Shown in pieces: positions 52,731 to 62,745 of a stretch of 64,000 bases of DNA. The translations under genes and the position numbers were made by a program. The stretch is from positions 1 to 64,000 of the forward strand of contig NZ_AZEB01000011.1 of NCBI RefSeq assembly GCF_001434135.1, given 5' to 3'. A model generated the notes under the pieces. The model had not been told where the DNA came from. It did no database searches and saw nothing but the letters and a program-made list of their open reading frames with translations. Each line of letters starts with the position of its first letter. The first letter of the stretch is position 1. The stretch is from Lentilactobacillus kisonensis DSM 19906 = JCM 15041. GTDB lineage: Bacteria; Bacillota; Bacilli; Lactobacillales; Lactobacillaceae.

Positions 52731-54908
52731 TTACTTCTTATCTCCTGTAGGATCCACCATCGTCAATTGGATTCGGTGACGGTCAGCATCAACTGAATCA
52801 ATCCAAACAGTCACAATATCTCCAACTGAAGCAACTTTACTCGGATCCTTGACAAAGTGTTCACTCATTTTAGAAATATGGACAAGTCCATCCTGTTTGA
52901 CCCCAATGTCAACAAATACCCCAAAGTCAACCACATTGCGGACGGTTCCCTGTAATTTCATACCAGACTTAAGATCTGCCATTGTTAAAACATCTTTTCG
53001 AAGTAACGGCGCCGGCATCTCATCTCGCAGATCACGGCCAGGCGTTTCAATGCCCTTAATGATATCTTGAAGGGTTTCCTTCCCAACTGCTAGGGACTGG
53101 GTAAGTTGATTAAAATCAATTTGACTGAGCTTTTGGGCAATCACTGGTTTCCCAAGGTCAGCTTCATCTAAGTCGTATTGTTCCAGCAATTGATGAGCGG
53201 CAGAATAACTTTCTGGATGAATATCGGTATTATCTAATGGATTAGTCCCACCAACGATCCGCAAGAAACCAACTGATTGTTCAAAGGCTTTAGGTCCTAG
53301 TCGCGGCACCTTTTTTAGTTCGGAACGGTTGGAAAATTTCCCTGACTGGTTACGATATTTAACGATATTGTTAGCCGTTGATTTGGTTAGTCCTGATATA
53401 TGAACTAACAGATCGGGGCTAGCGGTATTCAAATTAACCCCCACTTGGTTAACAGCGGTTTCAACAACCTGATCTAGCTGTTCTGTTAGTTGTTTTTGGG
53501 GAACGTCATGTTGATACTGACCAACACCAATGGCCTGAGGATCTATTTTGACAAGTTCTGCCAGTGGATCTTGAATCCGCCGAGCAATACTAACCGCCGA
53601 TCGTTGTTCAACGCTAAAGTCGGGAAATTCCTCCCGGGCAATTTTACTAGCCGAATAAACCGAGGCACCGGCTTCGTTAACAATCACATAATACACGGGC
53701 GTCTTAATTTCTTTAATTGCATCGGCAACAAACTGTTCCGACTCCCGACTAGCCGTTCCATTTCCAATGGCGATCATTTCAACGTGATTCTGGTTGATAA
53801 AATCAATGAATTCGCCCTTAGCAGCTTTTCGCTTCGCCTCACCAGCAGGTTTGTGAGGATAAATAACGGTTTTAGCCAAATACTTGCCATTTTGATCAAC
53901 AACCGCTAGTTTACAGCCGGTTCGATAGGCTGGATCGAAGCCCATCACAATTTTTCCCTTTAGTGGCGCTTGCATTAAGAGGTTATAGAGATTTTTACCA
54001 AAGACCTCAATAGCGTGGTTATAGGCAATTTCACTGAGTTCTTTGCGAATCTCCCGTTCAATTGCTGGGCCAATAAAACGGGAGTAGGCATCCAATGTCG
54101 CCTTTTCTACAATTTCAGCCGCGAGCCCCGTATGCGTTCCAACCGTGTTGGCCTTTAAATGCCAGTCAATTGGTGCTTCGTTCACATCAATCTTAACGGA
54201 AAGAATGCCTGCTTTTTCACCCCGGTTGATGGCCAGAGTTCTAAATGACGGAATTGACTTAACAGACTGGGAAAAATCATAGTATTGCTGATAGGTTCCT
54301 TCTTCATCAGCTGCCTTGCCGCTTTTTTTAACCTTGGTCACAATTGACCCATATTGGTTGGTGTTTTGGCGAACCCATTTCCTAAAATCAGCCTGGTCAC
54401 CAAACGCCTCAGCAAGGATCTCGTGAATGCCATCAAAAACAGCCTGCTTATCTGGTAATTCTTTATCTGGATCAACTGCCTGCTGAGCTAGCTCATCTAA
54501 ATTATCGGCAAACTTCAACGCTGCATCGGCCAGTGGCTGCAAGCCCCTTTCCTTTGCGATAGTCGCTTTTGTCCGCCGTTTTTGTTTGTATGGCAGATAC
54601 AAATCTTCCACTTGTTGGAGAACCGTTGCTGCTTGAAGCTGTGACGTCAATTTTGGTGTTAGCTTACCTTGTTCATCAATTATCTTGATAACTTCAGCTC
54701 TTCGCTTATCCAACGTTTCAATTCGATGAGCAGCTGACTGAATATCCCTAATCTCAACTTCATCAAGGTTATTGGTCCGCTCCTTTCGATACCGAGCGAT
54801 AAAGGGAACCGTATCCCCTTCATCAAACATCTTGAGCGTTTCAGAAATTTGTTTAATTCGTAATTTAGGTAAATCATGCCGAATCTTCTCAGCAAGTGTT
54901 TCAGTCAT
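52731..54908 (-). CDS. tex: RNA-binding transcription accessory protein Tex
   Basis: 725 residues: N-terminal helical region, YqgF/RuvX-like domain (GFDPAYRTGCKLAVVDQNGK), helix-hairpin-helix domains (LNTASPDLLVHISGLTKSTA) and C-terminal S1 domain (GTVRNVVDFGVFVDIGVKQD). Tex/Spt6-like nucleic-acid binding factor. Overlaps nothing; sprT follows after four bases. Confidence 0.95.
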   Translation of the reverse strand: MTETLAEKIRHDLPKLRIKQISETLKMFDEGDTVPFIARYRKERTNNLDEVEIRDIQSAAHRIETLDKRRAEVIKIIDEQGKLTPKLTSQLQAATVLQQVEDLYLPYKQKRRTKATIAKERGLQPLADAALKFADNLDELAQQAVDPDKELPDKQAVFDGIHEILAEAFGDQADFRKWVRQNTNQYGSIVTKVKKSGKAADEEGTYQQYYDFSQSVKSIPSFRTLAINRGEKAGILSVKIDVNEAPIDWHLKANTVGTHTGLAAEIVEKATLDAYSRFIGPAIEREIRKELSEIAYNHAIEVFGKNLYNLLMQAPLKGKIVMGFDPAYRTGCKLAVVDQNGKYLAKTVIYPHKPAGEAKRKAAKGEFIDFINQNHVEMIAIGNGTASRESEQFVADAIKEIKTPVYYVIVNEAGASVYSASKIAREEFPDFSVEQRSAVSIARRIQDPLAELVKIDPQAIGVGQYQHDVPQKQLTEQLDQVVETAVNQVGVNLNTASPDLLVHISGLTKSTANNIVKYRNQSGKFSNRSELKKVPRLGPKAFEQSVGFLRIVGGTNPLDNTDIHPESYSAAHQLLEQYDLDEADLGKPVIAQKLSQIDFNQLTQSLAVGKETLQDIIKGIETPGRDLRDEMPAPLLRKDVLTMADLKSGMKLQGTVRNVVDFGVFVDIGVKQDGLVHISKMSEHFVKDPSKVASVGDIVTVWIDSVDADRHRIQLTMVDPTGDKK

Positions 54909-55257
54909 TTATTCCACCTCATCAAATAATGTCAAAATTAATTATATCATGTTCAGTGGCTGGGAAAAATTATTGGGAGATATAAAATTCAGGAAACTAA
55001 CATGTTAATCCCATTATTTAAGGCGACAAATCAACCATTCCATAACTGGAACAATCGGTTTATCGCCTTAGGTGCAACTGTTTAATTGTGTTTAGATGAG
55101 ATAATCTGGAAATTTTTCGCCGGTTGAATCCTAATCCCACGAAATTTTTGGTTTCTTAGTATCTTAGTGTGTCGTATCAAGCAGGGGCTTGCGTGTAAAT
55201 GCCCTTAACAAAAGTCCGATTCCCACTTTACATCATGTTCGTTCTCTTTTACATAGA
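54909..55257. other. Intergenic region without a gene
   Basis: No convincing coding frame or RNA. One imperfect inverted repeat (AAGGCGA near 55019, TCGCCTT near 55062) could be a weak terminator. The hairpin element at 55258-55381 follows. Confidence 0.4.
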
Positions 55258-55381
55258 TTAGGATCGCTCCGCAAAGCAGAAGTCTGCACCTAAGCCACTC
55301 CGTTCAAAAATCCCAAACCCAGGGATTTCTGAACGGAGTCACTTAGGCTCCGACTTCTAACCGCTTTGCTCCGCTCACTTA
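55258..55381 (-). repeat. Single hairpin element, same family as the 126-bp array
   Basis: Read on the minus strand it begins AAGTGAGCGGAGCAAAGCGG one base after the stop codon of the gene at 55382. Arms pair as GAAGTC/GACTTC, CCTAAG/CTTAGG and CTCCGTTCA/TGAACGGAG, the same three-part architecture as the array units but with different, mutually compensating bases. Orientation relative to the operon is opposite to the array copies. Confidence 0.8.
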
Positions 55382-55819
55382 CTACATTCCCATAATCCGA
55401 GTAGTCACACTCGATACCTTGGCAATGCTAGCTTCTTGATCCTTTTCCGACTTATTGAACTTATCAACATCAATTGTTACCGCCTCTGGATCGACACTGT
55501 CCGTCATTGCCTGGCAGGCGTTGGCATAGTCTTCATAATGTCTTACCAACATCTTATGTTTTCCTAACACCTTTACTGGAACTGGCGCCTGTTGTAATTT
55601 ATTGACGTTATCTTGATACTTATCGGTTCCGGACTGAAAATGCGTTTTAATTTTTGTTAACTGTTCAGTCGTTAAATCAGAAACCGTATCATCATTAATT
55701 GCCTTTCGTAAAACTTCAAAATCCGCATTCAAATCTTCACCGTTGGCTGATGTTGAATCAATCACATCAGACACTACTTTGACATATCTTTGCATATCCT
55801 GTGGTTTCAAAATAATCAT
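55382..55819 (-). CDS. Hypothetical protein downstream of the P-type ATPase
   Basis: 145-residue, soluble, helical, acidic protein (ADFEVLRKAINDDTVSDLTT, then LVRHYEDYANACQAMTDSVD). ATG 55819 follows AGGGG closely. It starts 11 bases after the ATPase stop, so it is co-transcribed and may modulate the pump. No family recognised. Confidence 0.6.
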   Translation of the reverse strand: MIILKPQDMQRYVKVVSDVIDSTSANGEDLNADFEVLRKAINDDTVSDLTTEQLTKIKTHFQSGTDKYQDNVNKLQQAPVPVKVLGKHKMLVRHYEDYANACQAMTDSVDPEAVTIDVDKFNKSEKDQEASIAKVSSVTTRIMGM

Positions 55820-55830
55820 TCCCCTATTAA

Positions 55831-58497
55831 TTATTGTTTGTGGAAAAAGTGTCTCTGAATATATTTTACTACTTCTGTTACGACAACGATCATGAAACCA
55901 CCAAATACAACCACTAACCACTGAGAAGCCGTTAAATTAGAAACATGAAACATTTCGTTGAAGCCCGGTACAGCAATTGTTGCAATCAATAGAATCGTTG
56001 ACCCTAACAATGCCCAATTAAAGAACCGGTTCTTAAACAGTCCAACTCTAAAGATTGATTGATGAATTGTTTTGGAGTTAAATGCGTGGAATAGCTGGAT
56101 TAACCCAAGCGTCGCGTATGCCATTGTTAAAGCATCAGCGTGAATCAACGCATCCGTCGAATGAACTGGATTGATAATCGCAAAGGCATAAACTGCCAGC
56201 GTAATAAAGCCTTCAAAGAATCCTTGATACATGATATTGCTCATAATACCGCCTGATAAGAAGTTCGATGACCTGCCTCTAGGCTTACGTTTCATGATAC
56301 CAGGCTCAGCAGGTTCAACTCCTAAAGCAATTGCCGGGAACGTATCCGTAACCAGATTGATCCACAGAATTTGGACAGGGGCCAAAATTTCCCAGCCCAT
56401 CATCGTCATCACAAAGAGGGTTAGTACTTCACCTAAGTTAGCAGAGAGTAAATACTGAAGTGATTTTTGAATGTTTGAAAATACTTTTCGGCCGGCTCTA
56501 ACCGCAGTTACGATGGTCGCAAAGTTATCATCGGCCAACACCATATCGCTGGCTTCCTTTGAAACTTCGGTACCGGTAATTCCCATCCCGACCCCAATAT
56601 CAGCGGTCTTTAAGGCAGGAGCGTCATTAACTCCATCACCCGTCATAGCAACGACCTTACCTTTTTTCTGCCAAGCCTTCACAATTCGTACCTTGTGTTC
56701 CGGAGCAACCCGAGCATAGACGGCAATGTTGCCAACCTCATTATCAAATTGACTATCTGATAATTCGTCTAGTTGCGCCCCGTTAATCACCTTATTGTCA
56801 GCCTGCGACTCACCATGGCCAATAATCCCCAACCGCTTAGCAATTGCTTGGGCCGTATCCTGGTGATCACCGGTAATCATGACTGACTTGATCCCCGCTG
56901 ATTTAGCTTCAGCAACCGCCTGAGCAACTTCAGGTCGTTCAGGATCAATCATCCCAATTAAGCCAACAAACGTCATATCGCGCTCCTGAGCGGCACTGGT
57001 TAGATCAGTTGGCACTTGATCAACATCCCGATAGGCAAAAGCTAATACTCGAAGTGCCTGAGTTGCCAATTGATGGTTTGTGTCACTGATTTCTTTTTTA
57101 TCATCAGCGGTAATTTCGCGTACTTGATCACCATTTTGAATCTTGGTAGCCCGCTGCAATAACTGGTCTGGAGCACCCTTCATGGTCATTAAAATTTTAC
57201 CGTCCGCCATTTGGTTAAACGTCGACATCAATTTTCGTTCTGAATCGAAGGGAATTTCTGCAAGACGTTGATGTTGATCAACAAAATTTTGAACTGGTTG
57301 GTCTTTATTCAAATAAAATGAAATCAACGCTGTTTCAGTTGGATCGCCTGCCAATTGATCTTCTTGGAATTTTGTATCATTATTCAATACCATAATTTGA
57401 GCAAGCCGATCTTGCAAATCAAGATGAGCAGCCGCTGAATCCTGTAATTGGTTGTTCAAAAATACTTTTTCAACGGTCATCTTATTTTGCGTTAACGTCC
57501 CGGTTTTATCCGAGCAAATAATGTCAGTACTCCCTAACGTTTCAACCGCTGGTAATTTTCGGATTAAAGCCCGATGTCTCGCCATCTGCTGGGTTCCTAG
57601 CGCTAACGTAACCGTTACGATCGCGGGTAACCCTTCTGGAATGGCAGCAACGGCTAACGAAATTGCGGTCAAGAGCATATTAATTAAGGTTTCCTGCCCA
57701 CGAAGCATCCCCATCCCAAAGACAATAACGGCGATCACTAGGATTAAAACTGTCAGCATTTTTCCCAGTGACTTCAAATTATCTTGAAGCGGCGTTGTTG
57801 ACTCTTCGGTCGTATTAAGCATATGAGCAATCTTACCAACTTCAGTATTCATCCCCGTGCCAATCACCACACCAACTCCGCGGCCAGAAGTGACATTACT
57901 ATTCATAAAGCCAAGATTCTTACGGTCACCAAGCGGCAAATCGTCATCTGAGATTGTGTCAACCTGCTTATTAACAGGAACTGACTCACCAGTCAAAGCA
58001 GCTTCTTCGATCTTTAAAGAATTCGCCTCGGTTAATCGTAAATCGGCGGGAACCACATCACCGGCTTCCAACAACACAATGTCACCGGGAACGACGTCCT
58101 CACTTTTAATTGACACTGACTCACCATTTCTTAGAACAGTTGCCATTGGCGCTGACATTTGCTTCAAAGAATCGATGGCATTTTCAGCCTTAGATTCTTG
58201 AAAAACGCCGAAGACAGCGTTTAAAATCACAACAGCAAGGATGATAATGGCATCCACTTGCTCACCAGCAACCCCGGCAATGACCGCAGCGACAATTAAA
58301 ATAATAATCATTAAGTCCTTAAATTGGGCGATAAATTTTTCCAGCAGAGTCGTCCGCCGTTTCGCCTGCAATTTATTTTGGCCAAACTGATCACGTCGCT
58401 CGGCAACTGCCTGAGTTGTTAACCCATTTGGATCCGATTTCATTTGCTGCATGATGTCTGCTACTGATCGTTGATATGCGACTTTTTCCTGTTTCAT
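55831..58497 (-). CDS. Cation-transporting P-type ATPase, probable Mn2+/Ca2+ exporter
   Basis: 888 residues from ATG 58497 (GGAGGAAGTTA upstream). Motifs: LTGESVPV (actuator), ICSDKTGTLTQNKMTVEK (phosphorylated Asp), MKGAPDQLL (nucleotide binding) and VAMTGDGVNDAPALKTADIG (hinge). About ten membrane segments, with PEGLPAIVTVTLALGTQQMA as TM4. It is of the SERCA/PMCA (PacL) type; the Mn-type riboswitch upstream points to manganese export, as for YoaB of Lactococcus. Confidence 0.93.
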   Translation of the reverse strand: MKQEKVAYQRSVADIMQQMKSDPNGLTTQAVAERRDQFGQNKLQAKRRTTLLEKFIAQFKDLMIIILIVAAVIAGVAGEQVDAIIILAVVILNAVFGVFQESKAENAIDSLKQMSAPMATVLRNGESVSIKSEDVVPGDIVLLEAGDVVPADLRLTEANSLKIEEAALTGESVPVNKQVDTISDDDLPLGDRKNLGFMNSNVTSGRGVGVVIGTGMNTEVGKIAHMLNTTEESTTPLQDNLKSLGKMLTVLILVIAVIVFGMGMLRGQETLINMLLTAISLAVAAIPEGLPAIVTVTLALGTQQMARHRALIRKLPAVETLGSTDIICSDKTGTLTQNKMTVEKVFLNNQLQDSAAAHLDLQDRLAQIMVLNNDTKFQEDQLAGDPTETALISFYLNKDQPVQNFVDQHQRLAEIPFDSERKLMSTFNQMADGKILMTMKGAPDQLLQRATKIQNGDQVREITADDKKEISDTNHQLATQALRVLAFAYRDVDQVPTDLTSAAQERDMTFVGLIGMIDPERPEVAQAVAEAKSAGIKSVMITGDHQDTAQAIAKRLGIIGHGESQADNKVINGAQLDELSDSQFDNEVGNIAVYARVAPEHKVRIVKAWQKKGKVVAMTGDGVNDAPALKTADIGVGMGITGTEVSKEASDMVLADDNFATIVTAVRAGRKVFSNIQKSLQYLLSANLGEVLTLFVMTMMGWEILAPVQILWINLVTDTFPAIALGVEPAEPGIMKRKPRGRSSNFLSGGIMSNIMYQGFFEGFITLAVYAFAIINPVHSTDALIHADALTMAYATLGLIQLFHAFNSKTIHQSIFRVGLFKNRFFNWALLGSTILLIATIAVPGFNEMFHVSNLTASQWLVVVFGGFMIVVVTEVVKYIQRHFFHKQ

Positions 58498-58506
58498 TAA
58501 CTTCCT

Positions 58507-59386
58507 CCTAAAAATAAGTGAGCGGAGCAAAGCGGTTAGAAACTGGAACATAAGTCTCCTCTAACAGAAATCCTGGTTTTGGGGGATTTTGTTAGAGGTG
58601 CTTATGTGGAAGTTTCTGCTTTGCATAGCTGTCCTAAAAATAAGTGAGCGAAGCAAAGCGGTTAGAGATCGGAGCGTAAGTCTCCTCTAACGGAAATCCC
58701 TGGTTTTGGGATTTTTGTTAGAGGAGCTTACGCGCAGATCTCTGCTTTGCGCAGCTGTCCTAAAAATAAGTGAGCAAAGCAAAGCGGTTAGAAACTGGAA
58801 CATAAGTCTCCTCTAACAGAAATCCTGGTTTTGGGGGATTTTGTTAGAGGTGCTTATGTGGAAGTTTCTGCTTTGCATAGCTGTCCTAAAAATAAGTGAG
58901 CGAAGCAAAGCGGTTAGAGATCGGAGCGTAAGTCTCCTCTAACGGAAATCCCTGGTTTTGGGATTTTTGTTAGAGGAGCTTACGCGCAGATCTCTGCTTT
59001 GCGCAGCTGTCCTAAAAATAAGTGAGCAAAGCAAAGCGGTTAGAAACTGGAACATAAGTCTCCTCTAACAGAAATCCTGGTTTTGGGGGATTTTGTTAGA
59101 GGTGCTTATGTGGAAGTTTCTGCTCTGCACAGCTGTCCTAAAAATAAGTGAGCGGAGCAAAGCGCCTAGGACTCGGAGCATAAGTCTCCGCCAGCAGGAA
59201 TTCCCGGTTCTGGAATTTTTGCTGGTGGTGCTTATGTGCAGAGTTCTTCTTTGCATAGCTATCCTAAATAAGTGAGCGGAGTCAGGCGCTTAGAAACTGG
59301 AATATAAGTCTCCTTAATCAGAAATCCCCGGTTTTGGGATTTCTGATTAAGGTGCTTATATGGAAGTTTCTGCCTGACGCAGCTGT
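58507..59386 (-). repeat. Seven tandem 126-bp hairpin units in the ATPase leader
   Basis: Units start at 58507, 58633, 58759, 58885, 59011, 59137 and 59263 (the last 124 bp). Each begins CCTAAAAATAAGTGAGC and folds into one long interrupted hairpin. Types run A-B-A-B-A-C-D. Arm pairs covary: A GAAACT/AGTTTC and CATAAG/CTTATG; B GAGATC/GATCTC and CGTAAG/CTTACG; D TATAAG/CTTATA and GTCAGGC/GCCTGAC. On the transcribed minus strand each unit ends in TTATTTTTAGG. The array fills the leader between riboswitch and ribosome binding site. Confidence 0.95.
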
Positions 59387-59394
59387 CCTAAAAG

Positions 59395-59524
59395 AAAAGA
59401 GACCCATGGCCTTCTTCGCATGAAGAATCCACAAGTCTCACCATTTAAGAATTATCCCGGAAATACAAGTATTTCACGTTGACGAGATAATCGCAGCATA
59501 TTGCTGCCGGTTACTCCCTTTATT
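59395..59524 (-). ncRNA. yybP-ykoY (manganese) riboswitch
   Basis: Minus-strand leader with the element's landmarks in order: GGGAGTAACCGGCAGC, CGTCAACGTGAAATAC, CCGGGATAATTC, then GGTGAGACTTGTGG closing with GGCCATGGGTCTC. GAGAC/GTCTC with the following TTTTCTTTT is a terminator, giving the expression platform. The gene controlled is a P-type ATPase, a known target of this Mn2+ riboswitch. Identified by eye. Confidence 0.8.
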
Positions 59525-59531
59525 TATCATT

Positions 59532-59560
59532 ATTATACATAATCGCTAATAAAATGTCAC
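59532..59560 (-). promoter_or_regulatory. Promoter of the riboswitch-ATPase transcript
   Basis: On the minus strand GTGACA (59555-59560) and TATAAT (59532-59537) are 17 bp apart. The start would be near 59525, just at the 5' end of the riboswitch, giving a leader of about 1 kb before the ATPase start codon. Confidence 0.72.
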
Positions 59561-59567
59561 TAATTAA

Positions 59568-60395
59568 TTACTTCCAGAAGGTATCATAAACATTAATTGG
59601 GGTATGCCGCTTATGTTCAGTCTTACGGTACCAACCTTCAATCGTTTCAGCAGCTTTTTCAGAAACTTCCTTTCCTTCAAGATAGGCATCAATATCTTGA
59701 TAGGTAACTCCCAAGGTGACTTCATCCGGCAAAGCTGGTCGATTATCTTCAAGATCTGCGGTTGGTGTCTTTTCATACAAGTGCTTTGGTGCGCCTAATA
59801 AATTCAATAATTGCTTTCCTTGGCGCTTATCCAATCGCCATAGCGGCGTGATGTCAGCCGCCCCGTCGCCAAACTTGGTGTAAAATCCGGTAACTGCTTC
59901 TGCGGCATGGTCAGTCCCAACAACCGCCCCGCCGGTTTCCCCAGCAATGGCATACTGGGCAATCATTCGTTGGCGGGCTTTGACATTACCCTTATTAAAA
60001 TCACTAACCTTGATCCCGTTTGCTTCAACAGATTTAACAGCTGCATCAACGGCCGCTTTGATATCAACCCGAAAAACCTGATCCGCATCCATAAATTTAA
60101 TGGCTTCTAACGCGTCAGATTCATCCGCCTGAATACCGTATGGTAAGCGAACAGCAATAAATTGATAATCATTATCACCAGTTTCCTGGCGAAGCTCAGC
60201 AATTGCCATCTGGGCCAACTTACCTGCTAGCGTAGAATCTTGACCACCAGAGATCCCTAAGACAAGTGACTTTAAAAATGGATATTTTTTTAAATAACTT
60301 TTTAAGAATTCAACACTTCGGCGAATTTCCTCGTTTGGGTCAATCTCTGGTTTTACTTTTAAGGCATTAATAATTTCCTGCTGCTTTGCTCTCAT
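59568..60395 (-). CDS. nadE: Ammonia-dependent NAD+ synthetase
   Basis: 275 residues. [20 protein letters not shown] is the ATP pyrophosphatase loop; [20 protein letters not shown] and the C-terminal [14 protein letters not shown] are family motifs. ATG 60395 is six bases after GAGGG. Forms an operon with pncB for NAD salvage. Confidence 0.96.
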   Translation of the reverse strand: MRAKQQEIINALKVKPEIDPNEEIRRSVEFLKSYLKKYPFLKSLVLGISGGQDSTLAGKLAQMAIAELRQETGDNDYQFIAVRLPYGIQADESDALEAIKFMDADQVFRVDIKAAVDAAVKSVEANGIKVSDFNKGNVKARQRMIAQYAIAGETGGAVVGTDHAAEAVTGFYTKFGDGAADITPLWRLDKRQGKQLLNLLGAPKHLYEKTPTADLEDNRPALPDEVTLGVTYQDIDAYLEGKEVSEKAAETIEGWYRKTEHKRHTPINVYDTFWK

Positions 60396-60407
60396 ATGCA
60401 TCCCTCA

Positions 60408-61865
60408 TCAGTATTTTATTTGTTGAACATAATTTCTAACTTTTTCAATAATATCACGCTTGTTATCCCAACATTTTTGTGACAAGTCAACCGGGTATTT
60501 TTGAGGATTTAACTCACGCCGATATTCCGGCCACAAAGCTGCTAATTCCTTTTTGGCGTACTCACTTATCTGAGCTAAATTAGGACGATCATAAACCAAT
60601 TCTCCATCCCTGTAAATGGTTTTCAGCAACGGTTCCGCATCAAAATTTTCAACCGTCTTGTTAATGTAAGTGTAGTTTGGATGGAACATATAAATCGATT
60701 TTTCGTCCCTAGGATCCTCATTGGCTAACGTAATATAATCGCCCTCTGACTTTCCATCCTTGGTATCGGTGATTCGCCAAACCTGTTTTTTACCAGGCGT
60801 GGAAACTTTCTCCGCGTTACCAGAAATTTTAATCCGGTCAACCATTTTGCCATGGTCATCTTCCACTGACACCATTTTATAAACAGCACCTAAAGCAGGT
60901 TGATCAAATGCCGTGATCACCTTCGTACCAACTCCCCAAACGTCAATCTTGGCATGCTGCATCTTCAAGCTGGCAATCGTCGTTTCGTCAAGGTCATTGG
61001 AAGCATAAATCTTCGTATCGGTGTAACCAGCATGATCGAGCACTTCTCGAACCCGTTTGGATAAGTAGGCCATGTCGCCGGAATCCAACCGGACGCCAGC
61101 AAAATTAATTTTGTCGCCCATTTCGTTCGCAACCCTTATCGCACTTGGCACACCACTTTTAAGGGTGTCATAGGTGTCAACTAAGAAAACACAATCGTGG
61201 TGAGTCTGTGCATAGGCATTAAAGGCATCATAGTCGTTGCCAAACGACTCGACTAGCGAATGCGCATGGGTGCCGCTAATTGGAATCCCAAAAGTTTTGC
61301 CCGCAAGTACGTTTGAAGTGGCGTTAAATCCACCAATAATTGCTGCCCGAGTCCCCCAAATGGCGGCAGAAACTTCTTGGGCGCGCCGACTCCCAAACTC
61401 CATCAATGGATCATTGCCAACCACCGTTCGAATCCGGGATGCTTTTGTTGCAATTAGGGTTTGGTAATTAACCATATTTAAAATAGCTGTTTCAACCAAT
61501 TGACATTCACAAAGGGTACCTTCAACCTGTAAAATAGGTTCATTAGCAAACACTACATCTCCCTCATAAGCCGATCGGATTGTCCCCCCAAATTTAAAAT
61601 GACGCAGGTATTCCAAAAAACTATCAGGATAATCGGTAACTGCCTTTAAATAATCAATGTCTGAATCGGTAAACTTAAGATTTTCGATGTATTGAATAAT
61701 GTGCTCCAGGCCTGCATAGACGGCATAACCGTTCCCGAATGGCAGTTTCCGGAAGAACACCTCGAAAACAGCATGACGGTTTTCCATGTGCTTTTCAAAA
61801 TAGGTCGCCATCATGTTAATTTCATAAAAGTCGGTGTGAAGTGTCAAATTATTCGTTTCTGACAT
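60408..61865 (-). CDS. pncB: Nicotinate phosphoribosyltransferase
   Basis: 485 residues, converts nicotinate to nicotinate mononucleotide. Conserved parts: LTLHTDFYEINMMATYFEKH at the N-terminus, EFGSRRAQEVSAAIWGTRAA and GTHAHSLVESFG, and VRLDSGDMAYLSKRVREVLD. nadE follows after 12 bases. Confidence 0.95.
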   Translation of the reverse strand: MSETNNLTLHTDFYEINMMATYFEKHMENRHAVFEVFFRKLPFGNGYAVYAGLEHIIQYIENLKFTDSDIDYLKAVTDYPDSFLEYLRHFKFGGTIRSAYEGDVVFANEPILQVEGTLCECQLVETAILNMVNYQTLIATKASRIRTVVGNDPLMEFGSRRAQEVSAAIWGTRAAIIGGFNATSNVLAGKTFGIPISGTHAHSLVESFGNDYDAFNAYAQTHHDCVFLVDTYDTLKSGVPSAIRVANEMGDKINFAGVRLDSGDMAYLSKRVREVLDHAGYTDTKIYASNDLDETTIASLKMQHAKIDVWGVGTKVITAFDQPALGAVYKMVSVEDDHGKMVDRIKISGNAEKVSTPGKKQVWRITDTKDGKSEGDYITLANEDPRDEKSIYMFHPNYTYINKTVENFDAEPLLKTIYRDGELVYDRPNLAQISEYAKKELAALWPEYRRELNPQKYPVDLSQKCWDNKRDIIEKVRNYVQQIKY

Positions 61866-61988
61866 ATTGTTTCAATATCCTTCCCTGTGAGTTGTTATAT
61901 AATTAAGTAATCATGTTAATTCTATCATTTATCCGGTTATTAACCAGAAAAATGAAAAAATTTTCAATTCAAATTTTAAGGAGCCATT

Positions 61989-62741
61989 ATGACCACACAA
62001 GCGAACCATCAAACTGTATCAATTTTAGGAATCCCATTTATTAATACCAGCCAGACGGCTTTTGAACAAATTCTCTACAAAAGAATTAATGACCAGCAGA
62101 ACACCTTTGTCGTGACCGCTAACCCCGAGATCGTTATGTACGCCCATGAACATCCTGACTATGCCAACCTAATCAAAACAGCTGACTTCATTGTCGCTGA
62201 CGGAATTGGGATTGTGATCGGCGCCAAACTATTGGAAACCCCTGTTGAAGAACGAATCACCGGCTACGATCTCTTCGAAAGCCTTTTGAAATGGGGAGAC
62301 CAACAACACAAGTCGGCGTACTTCGTCGGTGCCAAACCACAGGTGATTCAAAAGCTCCAAGAGATTGTCCGTAACCGTTATCCCCATCTTACCATTGCAG
62401 GAACTCACGATGGTTACTTTGACGATGACAACCAAATCGTCAATGATATCCGGCGTACGAGTCCAGACATGGTGTTTGTGGCCACCGGATATCCCAAGCA
62501 AGAGGCGTTTATTAAAAAAAACCGTGACGCCAGTAACGCGCTCTGGATGGGAATCGGCGGTTCATTTGATGTTATTACCGGAACCGTCAAACGGGCCCCA
62601 ATCACTTGGCAAAAGATACACTTGGAGTGGCTGTATCGTGTGGTCAAAGAGCCTGCTCGAATTGGTAGATTACTCGTTCTGCCAAAATACCTGTTAAAAA
62701 TCATTAAGCAACGTTATTCAAAATCGTTAACTGGGAAGTAA
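61989..62741 (+). CDS. tagA: WecG/TagA/CpsF family glycosyltransferase
   Basis: 250 residues. TANPEIVMYAHEHPDYANLI and ADGIGIVIGAKLL are the signature region and FVATGYPKQEAFIKKNRDAS with GIGGSFDVITGTVKRAP the C-terminal part. Probably adds N-acetylmannosamine to undecaprenyl-PP-GlcNAc in teichoic acid linkage-unit synthesis. Confidence 0.9.
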   Translation: MTTQANHQTVSILGIPFINTSQTAFEQILYKRINDQQNTFVVTANPEIVMYAHEHPDYANLIKTADFIVADGIGIVIGAKLLETPVEERITGYDLFESLLKWGDQQHKSAYFVGAKPQVIQKLQEIVRNRYPHLTIAGTHDGYFDDDNQIVNDIRRTSPDMVFVATGYPKQEAFIKKNRDASNALWMGIGGSFDVITGTVKRAPITWQKIHLEWLYRVVKEPARIGRLLVLPKYLLKIIKQRYSKSLTGK

Positions 62742-62745
62742 TTCT

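Noticed and set aside
59065-59275. Short frames inside the hairpin array on both strands
   Set aside because: They arise from the repeat sequence itself; the repeated similar peptides on both strands reflect the palindrome, not coding.
58507-59386. Array considered as a CRISPR locus
   Set aside because: The 126-bp units adjoin with no unique spacers, each is a long palindrome, and there are no cas genes.
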